From positions 248,001-312,000 of the forward strand of contig NZ_JAGUCN010000001.1 of assembly GCF_018271975.1 (NCBI RefSeq): a stretch of 64,000 bases of DNA, read 5' to 3'. The stretch comes from Carboxylicivirga mesophila (lineage in GTDB: Bacteria > Bacteroidota > Bacteroidia > Bacteroidales > Marinilabiliaceae). The notes under the pieces are model-generated. The model made no database searches. It was not told the DNA's origin and worked only from the letters and a program-made list of their open reading frames with translations. Within the stretch, counting starts at the first letter, position 1. Each line of letters starts with the position of its first letter. Both the position numbers and the translations under genes were made by a program. Shown piece by piece: positions 24,041 to 31,948 of the stretch.

Positions 24041-27000
24041 ATGAAAAAGAAATTTACATTAAAACAAATTGTAGCTATTCTGGGACTCATAATTGCATTT
24101 CAAGGCGGGTGGTCTCAAACAGCTGATAAGGTTTATATGCGTGCAGATAACTGGGCCAGTACTGTTCTGCAAACAAAGGCCAGGGTGCAGCAGGCTTTTA
24201 GCGAGCATAATTTGCCATTTTCCACTGATGTTGTCAGAAAGGGTGAGCAGCCAAGAAAAATATCATTAGATGTTTCGCAGTTAAAACAGTTGGGTTTAAT
24301 TACTTGGGGAACCAAGGATGGAACACGAAATGATCATAGTGCCTGGGTAAATGCCAAACTGATTACCACGTCGGGTGAAACTGTTTGGCTTGATGAAATG
24401 AAGCTTAAGAAAGAATACGCCCAATTTGGTCATCCTACCCGAAATCAGAACAAACAACATAAGCCAATTATTATTACGGGGAAACAATATGATCGAGGTA
24501 TTTACACCCACGGCAATGGGGAGTTGATTGTTCAATTGGATGGTCAATATGAACGATTTGAGGCAGAGGTAGGGATTGAAAAGCTGGGAAATAAATCGTC
24601 ATCAGTCATTTTTAAAGTACAGAATATTTCCACTTCTGGTATAGCTAATCGTTTGTCTCAGGATTTTCCTGAGGAAATGCGTTACTTTTTAAGTCATGCC
24701 AGCACCGAACCTGATATCTGGCTTACTTCATATGATGGTAAGGTAGAAGAGGAGGCTTTGAAAAACCTCATTGCCAACCTGGAAGAACCAGCTCATTTTC
24801 AGAAGGAGATGAGGAGCGTGAATGCTTTGGTGAAAGACAAAAAGATAGAAGCCTGCCTGCAGCTTTTTAAGCGAGTGTTAAATGTGTATTCTTTGCAAAA
24901 AGAGCTTGAATGGGTCAAGCCGGAGTCGATTCAATTGGCGGTTGAAAATATGAAGCAAGATGCCAATTTCGATGCGACCCGTTATACGTCTATGCTAGAG
25001 GAAATTAGTCATTTGCTGCCCCTGGTTCAAAAAGGAATATACACGGAAGATCAGCAAGCTTTTGTTGATGCTGAGAAGATTCTGTCAGCCAGGAGAGAGA
25101 TTTTACTGGCCAACCCACTTTTGGATATGGATAGAATCCTTGTTGTTCGTCATAAGCTAAACAATAATGCCCGAAAAGAGATGGGACCGGGTATCGGAAC
25201 GCAAAGTAATAACTGGTCGGGGCATAACTCTCAGCGAAAGAATGGGTTCAACTGTGAAATTACAGAGTTGAGCAATCTGCGAGGACAAATACAAAGCAAA
25301 ACAATTTATAAACCAGATAATGGAGCACCAGTAAGCGATTTGCAATTGCACTGGAATGCCGATCGATTGCTGTTTACAACAGTCGGAGATAATGATACCT
25401 GGCAGCTGTTTGAAGTTAAAACGGATGGCACAGGATTACACCAGTTAACACAGAGTGAAGAGAAAGATTTGAACTTCTTCGACGGAACATATTTGCCAAA
25501 TGGTAAAATATTGGCCGTATCCAATATTGGATATCACGGAGTACCTTGTGTGAGCGGAAATGATATTGTAGGTAATATTTGCCTGTATGATCCCAAAACA
25601 CATGATTTACGTCGCTTAAACTTTGGACAGGATAACGATTGGGATCCCATTGTAATGAACAACGGTCGTGTTATGTATTTGCGTTGGGAGTATACCGATA
25701 ACACCCACTACTTTTCGCGTATAATGATGCACATGAATCCGGATGGTACCAATAAAAAGGAACTATATGGAAGTGGTTCCTATTGGCCAAACAGTATGTT
25801 TGATGCGCAGCCGCTGCCAGGTAAAGACAATACTCAGTTCATAGCCGTAGTGTCGGGTCACCATGGTATCGCACGTTCTGGCCGACTGGTATTATTTGAT
25901 CCGAAAAAAGGTCGCCAGGAAGAGAAAGGAGTTGTGCAGGAAATACCCTACCGCAACAAATATGTTGTACCTGAAATTAAAGATCGCCTGGTAGATGGTG
26001 TTTGGCCTCAGTTTCTCAAACCACGTGCTTTAAGCAATGAGTACTTTTTAGTAACCGCCAAAATGTCTCCTGAGTCATTGTGGGGTTTATACCTGGTGGA
26101 TATTTTCGATAATGTTACACCGATTGTTCAGTTTGAAGGAGAAGGTATTACAGAGGCTACTCCGGTACAGAAACAAACAACACCACCGGTTATACCAGAA
26201 AAGGTGAACCTGGAAGATACTGAATCGACCATTTATATACAGGATATTTATGAAGGAGCAGGGACCAAAGGTGTGCCGCGTGGAACCATTAAAGAGTTGC
26301 GTATTATTGCCTATGAATTTGCCTATATCAAATCGCCATCAGGCCATATGGAGCATGGCATACAAAGTGGATGGGATATAAAGCGTGTATTAGGTACTGT
26401 GCCAGTTGAGGAAGATGGTTCGGTCATTTTTAAAGTGCCAGCCAATATGCCAATTACTATTCAGCCATTAGATGCTGACGGAGCAGCAGTTCAATTGATG
26501 CGTAGCTGGCTCACGGGTATGCCAGGAGAGGTGGTGTCTTGTGTGGGTTGCCACGAGAACCAATATACCATTGCAAAACCAAAATTTACTATTGCCTCAA
26601 AAATGCAACCTCGTAAGCTGACTCCTCCGGTTGATGGGGTGAGAGCAATTACTTTTGAACATGAGATTCAACCAATCCTTAACAAGCGATGCGTCGCTTG
26701 TCATGATGGAAAGAATCATTTACCTGATTTCAAAGATAACTCACCTGAAAAAGTGACAAAGTTTGGTAAAAGCTACCTGGCATTTCATCCTTATATCAAT
26801 AGACAAGGGCCTGAAGCAGATATTTATGTGATGAAGCCAATGGAGTATCACGCTAATACAAGTGATTTGGTGCAAATGCTTAAGAAGGGGCATCACAATG
26901 TTGAACTGAGTGATGATGAATGGCGGACCTTATATAGATGGATTGACTGTAATGCCCCGTATAATGGTGTGTTTAATGCCAATGAATACTGTGGCTATAA

Positions 27001-28063
27001 TCAGGTGGATCGCCGTCAGGAATTAATGGAGAAGTACAACAATGTAAAAGTAGACTGGAAAGGTGAGTTACATGCTTACATTGAAACATTAGCAGCGAAA
27101 GGTGAAGTAGAAATAGTTATACCTCCAGTCGAAGAGTCAGTTAAGCATCAAAAAATAAAGTCGCGAAATTGGCCCTTCTCATCCGAATTAGCCAGCAGAA
27201 GTCAAAACAATGATGGTGATACCGTAAAAGAAATAGAACTAGCGCCGGGTGTTACTATGAAAATGGTGCGTATACCATCAGGTTCATTTGTAATGGGCTC
27301 AGAAAATGGAGACATCGATGAATATCCCCGCTCAAAGGTTAAGGTCAAAAAGGCATTTTGGATGGGTGTGTTTGAAGTAACCAATGAACAATATACAGCA
27401 GTGGTGCCAGAGCATGATAGTCGTTATATTGCACAATTCTGGAAAGATCATGTTAATCCGGGATATCCGGCTAATATGCCGAATCAACCAGTTATTCGTA
27501 TTAGCTGGGAAGAGGCCATGGCTTTCTGTGATAAACTAAGCGAGCAGTTAGGTATGCAGGTTAGTTTGCCAACTGAAGCACAATGGGAATGGGCGGCCCG
27601 GGCTGGTAGTGAAGAAGATTTCTGGTTTGGTGATAGTAATACCGACTTTTCGCCCTATGCCAATTTAGCTGATAAGCAATTGGCGCATATGGCCGTTATA
27701 GGTGTGGACCCAAAGCCTATGTCTGAAAAGCACCACCTGAGACCTTACTTTGATTTTATACCTCGTTCTAAAACGGTGGACGATGGCAACATGCTTGGAG
27801 CAGAAGTAGGCCAATACGAAGCCAATCCATGGGGATTATATGATATGATTGGAAATGTAGCTGAATGGACGCGTACAGATTATGCGCCATATCCCTATAA
27901 AGAGGATGACGGACGCAATGCTGGAACATTGCATACCGATAAAGTAGCTCGCGGAGGTTCCTGGAGAGACCGGCCCGAGAAAGCATCTTCTTCGCGCCGA
28001 AAGGCTTTTAAGAGCTGGCAAAAAGTATATAATGTTGGGTTTAGGATTGTTATAGAAGAGTAA
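24041..28063 (+). CDS. large multidomain di-haem protein: NPCBM-like, HZS-alpha-like propeller, FGE-like domain
   Basis: A 1340-residue exported protein (signal 1-25, ending WSQ). Residues about 75-195 resemble an NPCBM carbohydrate-binding domain (GKQYDRGIYTHGNGELIVQLDGQYERFEAEVGIE). A helical linker follows to about 360, then a beta-propeller (VSDLQLHWNADRLLFTTVGDNDTWQLFEVKTDGTGLHQLT ...) like the middle domain of hydrazine synthase alpha. Two c-haem sites lie at CVGCH (834-838) and CVACH (884-888). From about 1067 to the end is a formylglycine-generating-enzyme-like fold (MVRIPSGSFVMGSENGD, GLYDMIGNVAEWT, VARGGSWRDRPEKASSSRRKAF). The cysteine pair of true FGE is absent from that last motif, so this domain is likely binding or structural. 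It closes the IclR block. Confidence 0.85.
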   Translation: MKKKFTLKQIVAILGLIIAFQGGWSQTADKVYMRADNWASTVLQTKARVQQAFSEHNLPFSTDVVRKGEQPRKISLDVSQLKQLGLITWGTKDGTRNDHSAWVNAKLITTSGETVWLDEMKLKKEYAQFGHPTRNQNKQHKPIIITGKQYDRGIYTHGNGELIVQLDGQYERFEAEVGIEKLGNKSSSVIFKVQNISTSGIANRLSQDFPEEMRYFLSHASTEPDIWLTSYDGKVEEEALKNLIANLEEPAHFQKEMRSVNALVKDKKIEACLQLFKRVLNVYSLQKELEWVKPESIQLAVENMKQDANFDATRYTSMLEEISHLLPLVQKGIYTEDQQAFVDAEKILSARREILLANPLLDMDRILVVRHKLNNNARKEMGPGIGTQSNNWSGHNSQRKNGFNCEITELSNLRGQIQSKTIYKPDNGAPVSDLQLHWNADRLLFTTVGDNDTWQLFEVKTDGTGLHQLTQSEEKDLNFFDGTYLPNGKILAVSNIGYHGVPCVSGNDIVGNICLYDPKTHDLRRLNFGQDNDWDPIVMNNGRVMYLRWEYTDNTHYFSRIMMHMNPDGTNKKELYGSGSYWPNSMFDAQPLPGKDNTQFIAVVSGHHGIARSGRLVLFDPKKGRQEEKGVVQEIPYRNKYVVPEIKDRLVDGVWPQFLKPRALSNEYFLVTAKMSPESLWGLYLVDIFDNVTPIVQFEGEGITEATPVQKQTTPPVIPEKVNLEDTESTIYIQDIYEGAGTKGVPRGTIKELRIIAYEFAYIKSPSGHMEHGIQSGWDIKRVLGTVPVEEDGSVIFKVPANMPITIQPLDADGAAVQLMRSWLTGMPGEVVSCVGCHENQYTIAKPKFTIASKMQPRKLTPPVDGVRAITFEHEIQPILNKRCVACHDGKNHLPDFKDNSPEKVTKFGKSYLAFHPYINRQGPEADIYVMKPMEYHANTSDLVQMLKKGHHNVELSDDEWRTLYRWIDCNAPYNGVFNANEYCGYNQVDRRQELMEKYNNVKVDWKGELHAYIETLAAKGEVEIVIPPVEESVKHQKIKSRNWPFSSELASRSQNNDGDTVKEIELAPGVTMKMVRIPSGSFVMGSENGDIDEYPRSKVKVKKAFWMGVFEVTNEQYTAVVPEHDSRYIAQFWKDHVNPGYPANMPNQPVIRISWEEAMAFCDKLSEQLGMQVSLPTEAQWEWAARAGSEEDFWFGDSNTDFSPYANLADKQLAHMAVIGVDPKPMSEKHHLRPYFDFIPRSKTVDDGNMLGAEVGQYEANPWGLYDMIGNVAEWTRTDYAPYPYKEDDGRNAGTLHTDKVARGGSWRDRPEKASSSRRKAFKSWQKVYNVGFRIVIEE

Positions 28064-28135
28064 ATCCTGAGATAATATTCTTACTAATTTATTTCAGAAG
28101 ATTTGTAAGTGTTAAAACGTAATCAGATTGATAAT

Positions 28136-28184
28136 AAACGTGGTGTGACGGTGACTCTATAATGTTACCAGGCTCCACGTTTTT
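28136..28184 (+). terminator. terminator of the IclR block
   Basis: AAACGTGG (28136-28143) pairs with CCACGTTT (28175-28182), and inside it GGTGAC pairs with GTTACC, followed by TTTT. It lies 73 bases after the last gene of the block. Confidence 0.75.
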
Positions 28185-28278
28185 CAACTTTTATCATTCG
28201 ACGATATTAGATAATGATTAAAAGATATAGGCTATGCCGATTTTTTGGCACTAACTTTTAACTCCAATATTTTTTGTT

Positions 28279-28308
28279 GCTGATGGCTAAATATCAACTA
28301 TTAGCTAT
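28279..28308. repeat. AGCTGATAGC-type intergenic repeat, degenerate copy
   Basis: GCTGATGGCTAAATATCAAC plus CTATTAGCTATC resembles the better copies at 40768 and 44590. The remaining sequence between 28185 and 28361 shows nothing recognisable. Confidence 0.35.
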
Positions 28309-28361
28309 CCGCGTTCGTAATGGACCACTTTGCAAGCCTCTAATGCATGGTTTTAGAGGCG

Positions 28362-28745
28362 TCAAGTAAGTCGCCTGACGAATTTGCTGATGGTTAGCAG
28401 CCAGTTTTCCTGCTGAATAGCTTCAAGCTCACCTTTATCGAGCCAAATACCGTTGCAGTAGGGACAGTAGTCGAATATGACTTTACGGTCGCGCGGGTGA
28501 ACGCCTTTTTCGAGCCGGGGTGAGTTGTTACACGATGGGCAATGGAGGCTTTTCAGCTGTTCGGCTTCGCTGGGCAGGTGCCTGATCTCAAGCAGCCGGG
28601 GTTCAATGATCGTATCAATCTGCGCCAATTCATCCTTATCGAACCATAGGCCTCCGCAATCGGAGCAGTTATCTACTTCAACAGAGGCATTGTAATCATT
28701 AATGGTTCTGGTAGATAGTATTTGCTGGCAACGTGGGCAGTTCAT
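28362..28745 (-). CDS. zinc-ribbon protein (zf-TFIIB type, two ribbons)
   Basis: A 127-residue protein with two related zinc ribbons. The first is MNCPRCQQILSTRTINDYNASVEVDNCSDCGGLWFDKDELAQID and the second is LHCPSCNNSPRLEKGVHPRDRKVIFDYCPYCNGIWLDKGELEAIQ. Each has the CPxC ... CxxCxGxWxDKxEL pattern of TFIIB-type zinc-finger domain proteins. Such proteins are common and uncharacterised, possibly binding nucleic acid or proteins. A short basic tail (ISKFVRRLT) ends the chain. It is transcribed alone as far as can be seen. Confidence 0.85.
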   Translation of the reverse strand: MNCPRCQQILSTRTINDYNASVEVDNCSDCGGLWFDKDELAQIDTIIEPRLLEIRHLPSEAEQLKSLHCPSCNNSPRLEKGVHPRDRKVIFDYCPYCNGIWLDKGELEAIQQENWLLTISKFVRRLT

Positions 28746-28870
28746 GTTAATTTTTTTCTGAGTATGGAGTAAAAGTAATCAACATGCCTTAAAGATAAAA
28801 AAGGAATGCGCTAATTTGATGAGCATTAAAAAAACTTGTCGCACCAATCAGGGATGATGTATGTATATAA

Positions 28871-28906
28871 AAGCAGCTGCCGTAAGGGTGAGAACGACAG
28901 CTGCTT
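28871..28906 (-). terminator. terminator of the xylose locus
   Basis: AAGCAGCTG (28871-28879) pairs with CAGCTGCTT (28898-28906). On the minus strand the stem is followed by TTTATA, just past the stop of the xylose transporter gene. Confidence 0.8.
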
Positions 28907-28934
28907 ATTTATGTTCTGGAGCTTTGGTGTGCTC

Positions 28935-30326
28935 CTACAGTTTCTCAATCACTTCTTCCATCTCCTCCAATGATTTGCCTTTTGTTTCGGGCACCATCTT
29001 CCAAACAAAAATGGCTGATAGTATACTCATAATACCATAGAACATGTAAGTCATGCCGCCGCTGAACTCCATCATGGCCGGATAGGTAGATGAAATAAAA
29101 TAGTTGGCTGCCCATTGTGCTGCTACAGCTATGGCAATGGCTTTGCCACGGATTTTGTTAGGGAAAATTTCACCAATCAGCACCCAGCAGATGGGGCCCC
29201 AGCTCATCATAAATGAGGCGGTATAGACGATGATGAATACCAGTGTACTGATACCAATCACCTCCAGGAAAGATAAAGTTCCAATGGCCATCATGCCAAT
29301 GGCCATACCCACCGAACCAGTTATTAACAGTGGCTTGCGACCCCATTTATCCACCGTAAGAATGGCTATTACCGTGAAAATGACATTTACTAAGCCCATT
29401 ACAATGGTTTGCAGCATAGAAGCATCTTTGGCCGCACCCATGCTTTCAAAGATGCGTGGTGCATAATACAGGGCCACGTTAATGCCCACAAACTGCTGAA
29501 AAACGGATAATAAGATCCCGATGATAATCACCTTCTTGCCATAGGCCATTACCTTGGATGAGCTGACAGCTTTGTCAATGGTGCTCTGTATGTCGTTCAG
29601 GATACGTTTGGCGGCATCCCGGCCGTTAATGCGCTTCAGAATAGTCAATGCCTCTTCCTGGTGGCCTTGCATGGCCAGATAGCGAGGTGTTTCGGGCACA
29701 AACAGCAGCAGAATGCCGAACAAGCCGGCCGGAATGGCTTCCGACATAAACATGTAGCGCCAGCCGATGCTATTGATCCATTCGATGCTTTGCCCCTTGG
29801 CGATGGACCAGTTGACAAAGTATACCACCAGCATACCAAAGATGATGGCAAACTGGTTAAAGGAAATCAAACGACCACGAATGTGCGCCGGTGCAATCTC
29901 GCTGATGTACATGGGGCTAATGGCAGATGCCAGTCCCACGCCAATACCGCCAATTACCCGGTAGAAATTAAACATGTATAGTAAGCCCATGGTTGCTTTT
30001 CCCTTTTCGAAGAACAGGAATTCGGGCTGACCAGAACCTAAGGCAGAGATGAAGAATAGCATTGCAGCTACCATCAGTGATTTTTTACGGCCCAGTCGTG
30101 ATGCTAACAGGCCCGATATTGCCCCGCCAATGATGCAGCCGATAAGTGCGCTCGAAACGGTAGCGCCATGCGCAAACGAGCTTAAATTAAGTCCATGAAT
30201 TAAAAAGGCCTGGATGGATTTTTCGGCCCCGGATATAACAGCTGTATCATAGCCAAACAGTAAACCACCTAAAGTGGCAACCAGTGTTAGCAGCATGATA
30301 TAGCCGATGTTTTGTTGATTTTCCAT
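28935..30326 (-). CDS. xylE: D-xylose:proton symporter (MFS sugar porter)
   Basis: A 463-residue twelve-helix major facilitator of the sugar porter family. Signatures are GYDTAVISGAE after helix 1, RLGRKKSLM between helices 2 and 3, RGRLISFNQ, PETPRYLAMQGHQEEAL in the central loop, DKWGRKPLL, and VPETKGKSLEEMEE at the end of helix 12. These correspond to XylE/GLUT-type transporters. Xylose as substrate is inferred from position at the end of a set encoding xylulokinase, xylosidase and xylose isomerase. It has an extended loop in the N-terminal half (ALGSGQPEFLFFEKGKATMG), as in several Bacteroidota homologues. Confidence 0.93.
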   Translation of the reverse strand: MENQQNIGYIMLLTLVATLGGLLFGYDTAVISGAEKSIQAFLIHGLNLSSFAHGATVSSALIGCIIGGAISGLLASRLGRKKSLMVAAMLFFISALGSGQPEFLFFEKGKATMGLLYMFNFYRVIGGIGVGLASAISPMYISEIAPAHIRGRLISFNQFAIIFGMLVVYFVNWSIAKGQSIEWINSIGWRYMFMSEAIPAGLFGILLLFVPETPRYLAMQGHQEEALTILKRINGRDAAKRILNDIQSTIDKAVSSSKVMAYGKKVIIIGILLSVFQQFVGINVALYYAPRIFESMGAAKDASMLQTIVMGLVNVIFTVIAILTVDKWGRKPLLITGSVGMAIGMMAIGTLSFLEVIGISTLVFIIVYTASFMMSWGPICWVLIGEIFPNKIRGKAIAIAVAAQWAANYFISSTYPAMMEFSGGMTYMFYGIMSILSAIFVWKMVPETKGKSLEEMEEVIEKL

Positions 30327-30396
30327 AAAACCGGATTTAAATACTTAGTTAGTAGTGTTTAGTCAGTAGTCAGTGGTATTTTGGGGAAGTGTCGAG

Positions 30397-30463
30397 TAGT
30401 AAGATGCAAGTGTCGAGGCTGATATTCTTTCACAAAGCTTATCTCACTACTAACATCTTACTA
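30397..30463. repeat. inverted repeat in the xylA-xylE gap
   Basis: TAGTAAGATG (30397-30406) and CATCTTACTA (30454-30463) are perfectly complementary. Flanking AGTCAGTAGTCAGTGG and CTACTGGCTAC-like stretches extend the structure loosely over the whole 180-base gap, which otherwise holds no gene. Confidence 0.5.
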
Positions 30464-30506
30464 TACCTTTTCTACCTCACGACTGTCTACTGGCTACAAC
30501 TACAGA

Positions 30507-31823
30507 CTAAATATACATGTTAATTAACTGCTCGTAGCGCTCTTGCTTACCGCTAATCATGGCTGGTTCACCCACTTCTTTGGCATAGGCACGCAGGTCT
30601 TCCATTGTTAGCTTGCCGGCAACAAATTCAGCACCCTTACCGCTGTCGAAAGAGGCATAGCGCTCGGCTTTTTGCTTCTGGTAATCACTGTTGTTCAATA
30701 TGTCATCGGCAATTACCAGGGCGCGGGCAAATGTATCCATACCCGATACATGGGCGATAAAGATATCTTCCAGATCGGTAGAGTTACGACGCGTTTTGGC
30801 ATCGAAGTTAATACCTCCACCCTGGAAGCCACCAGCTTGCAGGATCACCAGCATGGCCTGCACAGTTTCAGGTATGCTGGTTGGGAATTCATCGGTGTCC
30901 CAGCCGTTTTGGTAATCGCCTTTGTTGGCATCAATGGATCCTAACATATCGGCGTCGGCGGCGCATTGCAGTTCGTGCTCAAAAGAGTGTTGGGCCAAAG
31001 TAGCGTGGTTGACTTCAATATTCAGTTTAAAGTCCTTGTCCAGGTTGTAGTGACGCAGGAAGCCAATCACCGTTTCGGCATCCACATCGTACTGGTGCTT
31101 GGTGGGCTCCATGGGTTTAGGTTCGATAAAGAAGTTGCCTGTGAAGCCATTTTTACGTGCGTAATCGCGTGCCATGGTCAAGAACTGGGCCATGTGCTCT
31201 TTTTCGGCTTTCATATTGGTGTTAAGCAATGACATGTAGCCTTCTCGACCACCCCAGAATACATAGTTCTGACCGCCTAAGGCGATGGTTGCATCCAATG
31301 CGTTTTTCACCTGTGTGCCTGCATGTGCCAGCGCTGTAAAGTCCGGATTGGTTGACGCGCCATTCATATAACGGGGATTAGAGAATACATTGGCCGTTCC
31401 CCATAGCAGGTTTACGCCTGTTTCTTTCTGGTACTGCTGAGCGATTGGGATGATTTTGCCCAAACGTTCTTCGATTTCAAACACAGTGCCATCGCCCACT
31501 ACATCTACATCGTGGAAGCAATAGAAAGGCGCACCAATCTTTGTGAAGAATTCAAAAGCCGCATCCAATCGGTATTTCGCTCTATCTATAGCGCTACTGC
31601 CTTTGTCCCACGGGAAAACCTGTGTGCCCGGACCAAATGGGTCGCCACCATCGCCGCAGAATGTGTGCCAGTAGGCAATAGCAAAGCGCAAGTGTTCTTT
31701 CATTGTTTTGCCGGCAATTACCTGCTCCGGATTATACCATCTGAATGCCATTGGATTTTTAGAATCTCTGCCTTCGTAGGCAATTTTTCCAATGCCAGGG
31801 AAAAATTCGTTACCTGTTGTCAT
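30507..31823 (-). CDS. xylA: xylose isomerase
   Basis: A 438-residue class II xylose isomerase that interconverts D-xylose and D-xylulose. The catalytic His motif is [12 protein letters not shown]. Metal ligands lie in [44 protein letters not shown] and [10 protein letters not shown]. The tryptophan-rich loop is [18 protein letters not shown]. The start [32 protein letters not shown] is typical of the family. It stands between the beta-xylosidase and transporter genes, with a 14-bp inverted repeat in its 125-base leader. Confidence 0.98.
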   Translation of the reverse strand: MTTGNEFFPGIGKIAYEGRDSKNPMAFRWYNPEQVIAGKTMKEHLRFAIAYWHTFCGDGGDPFGPGTQVFPWDKGSSAIDRAKYRLDAAFEFFTKIGAPFYCFHDVDVVGDGTVFEIEERLGKIIPIAQQYQKETGVNLLWGTANVFSNPRYMNGASTNPDFTALAHAGTQVKNALDATIALGGQNYVFWGGREGYMSLLNTNMKAEKEHMAQFLTMARDYARKNGFTGNFFIEPKPMEPTKHQYDVDAETVIGFLRHYNLDKDFKLNIEVNHATLAQHSFEHELQCAADADMLGSIDANKGDYQNGWDTDEFPTSIPETVQAMLVILQAGGFQGGGINFDAKTRRNSTDLEDIFIAHVSGMDTFARALVIADDILNNSDYQKQKAERYASFDSGKGAEFVAGKLTMEDLRAYAKEVGEPAMISGKQERYEQLINMYI

Positions 31824-31840
31824 GATCTGTTGTTTTTACA

Positions 31841-31908
31841 ATTCGAGACCGAAACTTTGCTTGTGTTTAATAAATCTGATAATGCCTATATTGACTTCGG
31901 TCTCCAAT
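31841..31908 (-). promoter_or_regulatory. long inverted repeat in the xylA leader
   Basis: GAGACCGAA (31845-31853) and TTCGGTCTC (31896-31904) pair perfectly, and AATT on the outside extends the arms to 14 bases with one mismatch. The 42-base loop makes a terminator unlikely; an mRNA-end or processing structure between the xylosidase and isomerase genes is possible. Confidence 0.5.
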
Positions 31909-31948
31909 TTTCTTGATTAGTATTTTGTGTAATTATTGTCCTCCGTCT

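Noticed and set aside
24041-28063. Genuine hydrazine synthase alpha subunit and anammox potential
   Set aside because: Only a propeller-like region and haem motifs resemble HZS-alpha. No beta/gamma subunits, no hydrazine dehydrogenase and no octahaem proteins are nearby.
27230-28063. Active formylglycine-generating enzyme or EgtB/PvdO enzyme
   Set aside because: The RGGSW motif is followed by RDRPEKASSSRRK without cysteines, so the copper/thiol site of FGE cannot be formed; no sulfatase gene is nearby.
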